Assembly: GCF_036287235.1 (NCBI RefSeq)
Contig: NZ_CP142850.1
Span: 3,000,690-3,064,689, forward strand
DNA length: 64,000 nt
Direction: 5' to 3'
Origin: Exiguobacterium sp. 9-2
GTDB taxonomy: Bacteria > Bacillota > Bacilli > Exiguobacteriales > Exiguobacteriaceae
This document shows, piece after piece, positions 57,469 through 64,000 of the stretch. Both the position numbers and the translations under genes were made by a program. The notes below the pieces were generated by a model. The model ran no database searches. It was not told the DNA's origin and saw only the letters and a program-made list of their open reading frames with translations. Each line of letters opens with the position of its first letter. Positions within the stretch are counted from its first letter, which is position 1.

Positions 57469-58185
57469 TTAGCTTAATGGATCTTTCGCAGGCGTTCCCG
57501 CTTTACGCGGATATTTCCCGGGTGTTGTTCGTTTTTTATCTACAATAACGATATTACGCTCACTTTCCTCGCCTGGCAATTGGAACTGGAAACTTTCCCG
57601 TAAATTCCCACCGAGTACTTTCAAGGCAATCGCACCATCCTCAAGCTCTTCACTGACTTTCGCCGCCTTCAAGGCAACGAATTGTCCTCCGACTTTCGCA
57701 AGTGGTAGGCAATATTCCGCGAGAACGGACATCCGGGCAACCGCACGTGCGGTCACGACGTCAAATCGTTCGCGGAATTGTTTATTTTTACCGAACTCTT
57801 CTGCGCGTCCATGATGGAACGCGACACCTTCGAGTCCAAGTTCCGTCGCTAAATGATTCAGGAAGCCGATTCGTTTGTTCAATGAATCGACGATCGTCAC
57901 TTGAAGGTGCGGGAACATGATTTTGATCGGCAGACTCGGGAATCCAGCACCTGCTCCGACATCACAAACCGTCGTGACTGTCGTGAAATCAAAATAGAAC
58001 GCTGCTGTGATCGAGTCATAGAAGTGCTTTAAATAGACACCTTCTTCATCGGTAATCGCCGTCAGGTTCATCTTTTCATTCCACTCGACGAGCAGTTCAT
58101 AATACCGCTTGAATTGATGCAACTGATGTTCTGAGACCTCAAGTCCCTGTGTTGCCAATGCTGTTACGAATTGCTGTTGGTTCAT
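57469..58185 (-). CDS. rsmG: 16S rRNA (guanine-527-N7)-methyltransferase
   Basis: A 238-residue SAM methyltransferase. '[20 protein letters not shown]' is the SAM motif; '[17 protein letters not shown]' and the C-terminal '[18 protein letters not shown]' are family hallmarks. The start at 58185 has GGAG eight bases upstream; the GTG at 58194 overlaps the mnmG stop and is the alternative. Confidence 0.96.
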   Translation of the reverse strand: MNQQQFVTALATQGLEVSEHQLHQFKRYYELLVEWNEKMNLTAITDEEGVYLKHFYDSITAAFYFDFTTVTTVCDVGAGAGFPSLPIKIMFPHLQVTIVDSLNKRIGFLNHLATELGLEGVAFHHGRAEEFGKNKQFRERFDVVTARAVARMSVLAEYCLPLAKVGGQFVALKAAKVSEELEDGAIALKVLGGNLRESFQFQLPGEESERNIVIVDKKRTTPGKYPRKAGTPAKDPLS

Positions 58186-58190
58186 CTCGT

Positions 58191-60080
58191 TCACTCCGCA
58201 GTCAATGCGTATTGGCCTTGTTCGATATAGACAAGCAAGATCGAGATATCAGACGGATTAACCCCTGAAATCCGGGATGCTTGTCCGATCGAGAGCGGAC
58301 GCACTTGGTTTAGTTTTTGTTTCGCTTCAATCGCTAATCCACTGATCGCATCGTAATCGAGACGATCCGGAATCCGTTTTTGCTCCATCCGCATCATTTT
58401 TTCGACTTGATCGAGTTGTTTATCGATGTAGCCGGCATATTTGACTTGGATTTCGACTTGTTCTGCTGCTTCTGCAGACAATGGTGTTTCCGGTGGTGTC
58501 ATCTGCGCAATCATCGCATATGTGATTTCCGGGCGTTTCAGCAACGTGATCGCATGCAAGGCTTCCTTAAGTGGCGATGCACCAATCGCTTCTAGCTGTG
58601 CATTCACGTCCGGTGTCGCTTTGATGACGACCTTCTCAAGACGTTTCATCTCAAGACGGATTTGCTCTTGTTTGTCGAGCAACTTCGCTTGGCGTTCTTC
58701 CGAGATCAAACCGAGTTCATGTCCGATTTCCGACAGACGAAGATCCGCATTATCATGACGGAGCAACAAGCGGTACTCGGCACGTGACGTCAAGAGGCGG
58801 TACGGTTCGTTCGTACCTTTCGTGACGAGATCATCGATCATGACACCGATATAGCCTTGTGAACGTGACAAGATGAGTGGTTCTTTGCCTTGAACTTGTA
58901 GTCCAGCATTGATTCCTGCCATGATCCCTTGGCCCGCTGCTTCCTCATAACCACTTGTTCCGTTGATTTGACCCGCTGTGAATAAACCAGGAACACGTTT
59001 TGTTTCGAGCGTTGGCCAGAGTTGTGTCGGAACGACAGCATCGTATTCAATCGCATAACCAGGACGCATCATTTCTGAATTCTCAAGCCCAGGAATCGAG
59101 CGGAGAATATCGTGTTGAACGTCTTCCGGTAAACTTGTCGATAACCCTTGCACGTAGACTTCTTCCGTATCGCGACCTTCTGGCTCAAGGAAGATTTGGT
59201 GACGCGGTTTATCGTTGAACCGGACGACCTTATCTTCGATCGATGGGCAATAACGGGGACCTGTCCCTTTAATCATCCCAGAGAACATCGGTGAACGGTG
59301 TAGATTCGCATCGATCAACTGATGCGTATACTCCGTCGTATACGTCAACCAGCATGGAATTTGTTCCGTGATCATCTGTGTCGTTTCATGACTAAACGGA
59401 AGCGCTACTTCGTCACCTGGTTGGATCTCCGTCTTCGAGTAATCGATCGTTTTCCCGTCGATTCGCGGTGGTGTACCTGTCTTGAAACGTGCGAGCTCAA
59501 ATCCAAGTTCTTCAAGATGTTTCGATAGATTGATCGATGGCATCTGATTGTTCGGACCACTCTCGTACGACAATTCACCGATGATGATTTTTCCGCGCAT
59601 GAACGTTCCGGTCGTGATGATGACCGCTTTCGCCCGGTACTCCGCCCCTGTATTCGTGACGACACCGACGCAACGTCCTTCTTCATCGATCAACAACCGT
59701 TCGACGAGCGCTTGACGCAAGAGAAGATTCGGCTCATCCTCGAGCGCTTTTTTCATCCGGTTTTGGTATTCGAATTTATCTGCCTGCGCCCGTAATGCTC
59801 GTACAGCAGGACCTTTTGACGTGTTTAACATTTTCATTTGAATATACGTTGCATCGATCGCGCGTGCCATTTCACCACCGAGCGCATCGATTTCCCGGAC
59901 GACGATCCCTTTTGCAGGACCACCGATCGACGGGTTGCAATACATGAATCCGACCATATCGGGATTCATTGTCAACATGACCGTTTTCGAGCCCATTCGT
60001 GCCGCAGCAAGAGAGGCTTCAATGCCGGCATGTCCGGCTCCGACGACGATGACGTCGAATTCACCTGCTTGATAAGCCAT
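58191..60080 (-). CDS. mnmG: tRNA uridine 5-carboxymethylaminomethyl modification enzyme MnmG
   Basis: A 629-residue FAD protein that, with MnmE, modifies U34 of several tRNAs. '[20 protein letters not shown]' is the FAD motif. '[20 protein letters not shown]' and '[18 protein letters not shown]' are highly conserved. GAAGGAGGAA precedes the ATG. It lies 43 bases downstream of mnmE. Confidence 0.98.
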   Translation of the reverse strand: MAYQAGEFDVIVVGAGHAGIEASLAAARMGSKTVMLTMNPDMVGFMYCNPSIGGPAKGIVVREIDALGGEMARAIDATYIQMKMLNTSKGPAVRALRAQADKFEYQNRMKKALEDEPNLLLRQALVERLLIDEEGRCVGVVTNTGAEYRAKAVIITTGTFMRGKIIIGELSYESGPNNQMPSINLSKHLEELGFELARFKTGTPPRIDGKTIDYSKTEIQPGDEVALPFSHETTQMITEQIPCWLTYTTEYTHQLIDANLHRSPMFSGMIKGTGPRYCPSIEDKVVRFNDKPRHQIFLEPEGRDTEEVYVQGLSTSLPEDVQHDILRSIPGLENSEMMRPGYAIEYDAVVPTQLWPTLETKRVPGLFTAGQINGTSGYEEAAGQGIMAGINAGLQVQGKEPLILSRSQGYIGVMIDDLVTKGTNEPYRLLTSRAEYRLLLRHDNADLRLSEIGHELGLISEERQAKLLDKQEQIRLEMKRLEKVVIKATPDVNAQLEAIGASPLKEALHAITLLKRPEITYAMIAQMTPPETPLSAEAAEQVEIQVKYAGYIDKQLDQVEKMMRMEQKRIPDRLDYDAISGLAIEAKQKLNQVRPLSIGQASRISGVNPSDISILLVYIEQGQYALTAE

Positions 60081-60123
60081 AGTACTGGTTCCTCCTTCTT
60101 ATTCCACACGCAGTCGTCTCGAA

Positions 60124-61506
60124 TTATTTCCCGAGACAGAACTGCGAAAACAACTGATCCAATAAACTATCCTGTGCTGTATCTCCATTGATTTCGCCGA
60201 GCGTGTCCCATGCCCGTCGTAAATCGATCTGTACCATGTCAATCGGCATCGCTGCTTCTGCTGCACCGAGGGCATCTTCAATCATTTGACTCGCGCGTTT
60301 GATCAGTTGGATATGTCGTGCATTCGAGACGTACGTCATATCTTGACTCTCGACACCCTGTTCAAAGAACAGACTCGCAATCGCCGCTTCAAGATCGTTG
60401 ACCCCTGCTTCTTCGAGCAAGGACGTCGTAACGATTGGTCGACCATCGGCAAGTTCCGTGACACGTACCAAATCAATCTGTTGCGCCAAGTCACTCTTGT
60501 TGACGATGATGATTGCGTTCATCCCTTTAATCGCTTCAAACAGCAAAACGTCCTCATCCGTTAGGACATCGTTCCCGTTTAGGACGAGTAAGATCAAATC
60601 GGCCGTCTTTAAAGCCTGACGCGACTTTTCGACACCCATCCGTTCGACGATATCTTCCGTCTCTCGAATCCCTGCCGTATCAATCAACTTTAGTGGTACA
60701 CCACGAACATTGACGTACTCCTCGATCGTATCGCGTGTCGTTCCCGCGATATCCGTGACGATGGCCTTCGCTTCTTGCACCAATGTGTTGAGCAAAGACG
60801 ATTTACCGACGTTCGGACGACCGATGATCGCTGTGGATAACCCTTCACGAAGGATTTTTCCTTGGCGTGCCGTTGTTAATAACTCTGCCAGAATCGCGCG
60901 GACAGCTCCAGCGTCACGTTCGACGATCTGTTGTGTCATCTCTTCTGCGTCATATTCCGGGTAATCGATGTTGACTTCGATCGCAGCAATCGTCTGCAAC
61001 AGTTGTTGACGTAAGTCTTGGACGAGTTTTGAGAGACGTCCTTCAATTTGACTGACGGCGACATGCATCGCTCGATCCGTCTTCGCGCGGATGAGATCCA
61101 TGACAGCTTCCGCCTGCGACAAATCGATTCGTCCGTTCAAGAACGCACGTTTCGTGAATTCACCCGGTTCCGCTAATCGGACTTCCGGTTGTGCGAGGAT
61201 GAGTTCGAGGACACGATTGACCGCGACGACTCCTCCATGACAATTCAATTCGATGACATCTTCACGTGTGAACGTCTTTGGTGCGCGCATGACACTCACC
61301 ATTACTTCATCAACAACACGATCCGCCTCGTGATCGACCAATTTCCCGTAATGAATCGTATGGGTTGGTACTTCCGTCAAGCGGTTGGTTCCTTTATAGA
61401 CGCGGTCGGCTACAGCGACTGCATCAGGACCCGATAAGCGCACGATCGCAATCGCCCCTTCTCCCATCGGCGTCGAAATCGCGGCAATCGTATCAAATTC
61501 CATCAT
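60124..61506 (-). CDS. mnmE: tRNA modification GTPase MnmE
   Basis: A 460-residue potassium-dependent GTPase partnering MnmG. The N-terminal folate-binding domain starts '[20 protein letters not shown]'. The G domain has '[15 protein letters not shown]', '[12 protein letters not shown]', '[10 protein letters not shown]' and 'VNKSDL'. The C-terminal catalytic cysteine is in 'FCLGK'. The start at 61506 lies eight bases after GAGGTGG. Confidence 0.98.
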   Translation of the reverse strand: MMEFDTIAAISTPMGEGAIAIVRLSGPDAVAVADRVYKGTNRLTEVPTHTIHYGKLVDHEADRVVDEVMVSVMRAPKTFTREDVIELNCHGGVVAVNRVLELILAQPEVRLAEPGEFTKRAFLNGRIDLSQAEAVMDLIRAKTDRAMHVAVSQIEGRLSKLVQDLRQQLLQTIAAIEVNIDYPEYDAEEMTQQIVERDAGAVRAILAELLTTARQGKILREGLSTAIIGRPNVGKSSLLNTLVQEAKAIVTDIAGTTRDTIEEYVNVRGVPLKLIDTAGIRETEDIVERMGVEKSRQALKTADLILLVLNGNDVLTDEDVLLFEAIKGMNAIIIVNKSDLAQQIDLVRVTELADGRPIVTTSLLEEAGVNDLEAAIASLFFEQGVESQDMTYVSNARHIQLIKRASQMIEDALGAAEAAMPIDMVQIDLRRAWDTLGEINGDTAQDSLLDQLFSQFCLGK

Positions 61507-61609
61507 CCGTTCTTCCACCTCGTTTTTCTTCTGTCTTTTTATACGTGTTCAATCCTTAATCGTTGCAATGGGTATAACGAAACAACTATACACGAAATGA
61601 CGCAAAAGA

Positions 61610-61650
61610 AAAAGAGCGACACTCTGTCAAAACAAAGCGTCGCTCTTCAC
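61610..61650 (-). terminator. Terminator of yidC
   Basis: AAGAGCGAC / GTCGCTCTT stem with a loop of about 18 bases and a T-rich run on the minus strand. Confidence 0.7.
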
Positions 61651-61653
61651 GTA

Positions 61654-62508
61654 TTAGCGTTTCTTTTTCGATTTTTTAGGAGCCGGAGCTGCTTGCGCCG
61701 CTTCCTTATCGCGTTTTGCTGCAAGTGTTGCCTCTGTCTGCACTTTGATCTTTTCACGCATCGGCTTCATGATAACAATCGTGACGATGATCGAGAAGAT
61801 ATAACCGACGACCCAGTAAAGCGAAAGGGCAGATGGGAGTGTAACACCCATGATGAAGATCATGATCGGGAAGACGTAGAGCATGATTTTCATTTGTGGG
61901 TTGTCTTCTTGACCTGCCATCGAGATCTTTTGTTGCAGATACGTCAGTACTGCAGACATGATCGGCAAGATGAAGAATGGATCCGGTTTCCCAAGGTCGA
62001 ACCAGAGGAACGTATGTTGGAAAATAGCCGGTGTATAAATGATGGCATTGTAGAACGCGATCAAGATCGGCATTTGGATCAAGATCGGTAAACAGCCTGC
62101 AAGTGGATTGACGTTATGCTCTTGGTAAAGCTTCATCATTTCCTGTTGCAATTTCTGTTGCGTCTCTTGGTCTTTTGAGCTGTATTTCTCACGAAGCTTC
62201 ATCATTTCCGGTTGAATGACTTGCATTCCACCCATACTCTTCGTTTGTTTAATCATCAATGGAAGGATGACAAGACGAACGAGAAGTGTCGTAATGATGA
62301 TTCCAATACCGTAATCACCGCTAAAGAACTGTGAAATCTCACGAATCAACCACGCCATCGGCCAAACGAAGTAATGTTTCCAAAAACCTTCTGTGTCTGC
62401 TGTGATCGGTTCACCAGTACCATACGAACTAGGTGTACAGCCGGATAATACGATCGCGAGCACGGACATGAGTCCGAGAGTTAACCAAATCTTAGTTCTC
62501 TTGTTCAT
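61654..62508 (-). CDS. yidC: Membrane protein insertase YidC (lipoprotein type)
   Basis: A 284-residue insertase. A lipoprotein signal with lipobox 'IVLSGC' (cysteine about residue 24) and five membrane helices are visible. The hydrophilic-groove arginine lies in helix 2 ('ITTLLVRLVILPLMIKQT'), and the C-terminal tail is lysine-rich. It inserts membrane proteins with or without Sec. The start at 62508 follows TAGGAGGAAT. No jag (khpB) gene follows; a terminator and mnmE come next. Confidence 0.96.
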   Translation of the reverse strand: MNKRTKIWLTLGLMSVLAIVLSGCTPSSYGTGEPITADTEGFWKHYFVWPMAWLIREISQFFSGDYGIGIIITTLLVRLVILPLMIKQTKSMGGMQVIQPEMMKLREKYSSKDQETQQKLQQEMMKLYQEHNVNPLAGCLPILIQMPILIAFYNAIIYTPAIFQHTFLWFDLGKPDPFFILPIMSAVLTYLQQKISMAGQEDNPQMKIMLYVFPIMIFIMGVTLPSALSLYWVVGYIFSIIVTIVIMKPMREKIKVQTEATLAAKRDKEAAQAAPAPKKSKKKR

Positions 62509-62612
62509 AATTCCTCCTAGAAATTGTTTACGCTTTGTCGAACGCCATCTTCTTCTATAGTAAGGCAAGGAAAGGGAGCGCCGTACAAATCAACAGGATG
62601 CATTGCTACGAT

Positions 62613-62963
62613 TCATTTTTTTGATCGCATCCAGACACCGGAACGTTTGAGCACGTGACGGAGACTGTCAGCCACTTCTTGCGCGGTCATCTTCGCGGCC
62701 GGATTGCGCGCGATGATCACCAAATCATAATTCGGGGCAATCGAGGCTTCATGCTGCTGGCATGCTTCCCGAAGATACCGTTTTACCTGATTCCGGACGA
62801 CGGCATTCCCGATTTTCTTACTGACGGATAAACCAACCCGAAAGTGAGTCTGTTGCTCCTTTTTCAAGGCATACACGACAAATTGCCGATTTGCGACAGA
62901 GGCTCCTTTAGTAAACACCGCTTGGAACTCCTTGTCTTTCTTGACGCGGTATTCCTTCTTCAC
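62613..62963 (-). CDS. rnpA: Ribonuclease P protein component, GTG start
   Basis: A 116-residue RNase P protein. With the GTG at 62963 it begins (M)KKEYRVKKDKEFQAVFTKG, aligning with known starts and giving the standard length; GGAG lies ten bases upstream. The longer frame to 62987 is unlikely. The RNA-binding 'KKIGNAVVRNQVKRYLREAC' motif is present. Confidence 0.95.
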   Translation of the reverse strand: MKKEYRVKKDKEFQAVFTKGASVANRQFVVYALKKEQQTHFRVGLSVSKKIGNAVVRNQVKRYLREACQQHEASIAPNYDLVIIARNPAAKMTAQEVADSLRHVLKRSGVWMRSKK

Positions 62964-63082
62964 CTTATTCACACTCCATCCTGACACTACGAAAATTCGT
63001 CGTCTCTCATCATATCATAGAATAAACATGCGACGCGATAGGGCGCATGTGACAAAAGCACGAACACACGAAAAAACATAAA

Positions 63083-63115
63083 AAAAAATCACCTCGGATC
63101 ATGCCCGAAGTGATG
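63083..63115 (-). terminator. Terminator of rpmH
   Basis: ATCACtTCGG / CCGAgGTGAT stem and a T run on the minus strand. Confidence 0.8.
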
Positions 63116-63129
63116 GATGCATCAATGCA

Positions 63130-63264
63130 TTAGACAGTCAAGGCTTTGCGGCCCTTAAGACGGCGAGCAGCCAAGATACGGCGGCCACTCTTCGTAGCCA
63201 TACGCGCACGGAATCCGTGAACTTTTTTACGCTTACGGTTGTTTGGGTTGAAAGTTGGTTTCAT
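63130..63264 (-). CDS. rpmH: Ribosomal protein bL34
   Basis: A 44-residue protein encoded on the minus strand: [20 protein letters not shown], then [20 protein letters not shown] and ALTV. Length and sequence match bL34 exactly. AAAGGAGGTGC precedes the ATG. It is the first gene of the rpmH-rnpA-yidC set next to oriC. Confidence 0.98.
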   Translation of the reverse strand: MKPTFNPNNRKRKKVHGFRARMATKSGRRILAARRLKGRKALTV

Positions 63265-63332
63265 TCGTCTGCACCTCCTTTAAAAGATCTTTATAACCAA
63301 TTGTTATTTTCTACTTTAAGGCAGTCTTGTAC

Positions 63333-63361
63333 ATTATATAAACTGATTGTGGCATTGTCAA
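63333..63361 (-). promoter_or_regulatory. Consensus promoter of rpmH
   Basis: TTGACA (63361-63356) and TATAAT (63338-63333) with a 17-base spacer, a perfect sigma-A promoter, 69 bases ahead of the rpmH ATG. Confidence 0.9.
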
Positions 63362-63488
63362 TGAAAGTTCAGAAGATTTCTCGCCTTGCATAAAGGTTTG
63401 TTTCTTAAAAACAGGCGATAGGATTCCAGCATGCAAACTCTATTACACAATAGAATGCGACTGGATCACAAAGAACAGATTGATAGAC

Positions 63489-63925
63489 TTATCCACCTAT
63501 CCACAGACTTATCCACATTATCCACACTTTCCGTGGATAACTCTTCACTTTGTCTACGATAGTATTTTTTAAAATCGACGTCAATCCTCGATTTTGGATT
63601 TCCTTTTTCCACTTCTTTTGTATTTTGTGAATAACTCTTTTTTAACGCTTCCTCTTTCAAAAAGTTATCCACCTCTTATCCACAATTTATCCACACTATC
63701 CACAGCTTGTGGGTAACTACCTGTGGACGATTGAATTTACTTGTGGATAAATCATTCCAACCATTGCCAGAGCTTATTTCTTTTGATACACTAATTGTGC
63801 ATAACATGATCCTGATCGCTTAGGACAAAACAAGTTATACACACCCTGTGGATAACTTTATACACAGATTCAACTGCCTGTGGATAATGTTATCCACAGT
63901 TTTTACGTTATGGGGATAAGTCGAG
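63489..63925. other. oriC: oriC DnaA-box region (upstream of dnaA)
   Basis: At least ten TTATCCACA or one-mismatch boxes occur on both strands. Examples are 63489, 63497, 63509 and 63518, several more at 63665-63710, and inverted copies (TGTGGATAA) near 63741, 63847 and 63879. AT-rich stretches lie between and after them. No protein-coding gene is credible between 63265 and 64000. dnaA is expected to begin just past the right edge. Confidence 0.92.
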
Positions 63926-64000
63926 TTTCTTCATTAACTTTGTCTGTGTATAAGCCTGTGTACAAATTTTTTCTATCTTGATAAAAAAAGGGGGGTATTT

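Noticed and set aside
63466..63672. A 68-residue open frame on the minus strand near the right edge.
   Set aside because: It lies inside the DnaA-box array, its composition is dictated by repeated TTATCCACA, and it has no ribosome site.
1..64000. CRISPR arrays, tRNA and rRNA genes.
   Set aside because: No regularly spaced repeats, and no tRNA or rRNA signature, were seen while reading both strands.

Overview
The window looks like oriC-proximal chromosome of a low-to-mid GC Bacilli member, most like Exiguobacterium. The gene order running leftwards from the right edge (rpmH, rnpA, yidC, mnmE, mnmG, rsmG, noc, parB, yyaC, mscS, ychF, rpsF-ssb-rpsR, gdpP, rplI, dnaB, purA, walRKHIJ, htrA, rlmH) is the classic Firmicute replication-origin neighbourhood. 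The last 500 bases are packed with DnaA boxes and dnaA itself should start just beyond base 64000. The genus is an inference from overall protein character; no marker gene was compared.

Layout. 1-12.2 kb: an MFS transporter and CBS protein under a divergent MarR regulator; a SAM-riboswitch mmuP-mmuM pair; a pyruvyl-transferase-like protein; a ketopantoate reductase paralogue; and a complete gluconate operon (gntR-gntK-gntP-gnd) with its own operator. 12.2-33.6 kb: peroxide defence (ahpC-ahpF), an ECF transporter S subunit, malate:quinone oxidoreductase, an iron-sulfur photolyase, an amino-acid permease with a single-aptamer glycine riboswitch, a membrane-anchored glutamate synthase-like enzyme, a Dus enzyme, a permuted GH3 glucosidase with an esterase, and several small or secreted proteins including an HNH nuclease.

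33.6-37.87 kb is an AT-rich accessory segment abutting the 3' end of rlmH. It holds a frameshifted gene, a stand-alone DUF4365 protein, an IS1182-like remnant, a Panacea (SocA-like) gene coupled to a membrane-GAF gene, and a decayed IS150/IS3-type element. A second copy of the rlmH C-terminal coding motif lies at about 35.39 kb. This is the architecture of a staphylococcal-cassette-chromosome (SCC) style insertion, but no ccr recombinase is present. It is the most interesting part of the window.

37.87-64 kb is core genome: rlmH with four perfect DnaA boxes beside it, htrA, the WalRK regulon genes, purA, dnaB, the cyclic-di-AMP phosphodiesterase gdpP, ribosomal operons, and chromosome segregation genes. 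Two parS-like sites are present, but parA (soj) is absent between noc and parB, and ParB lacks the N-terminal segment that normally contacts ParA. The jag (khpB) gene usually found between yidC and mnmE is also absent.
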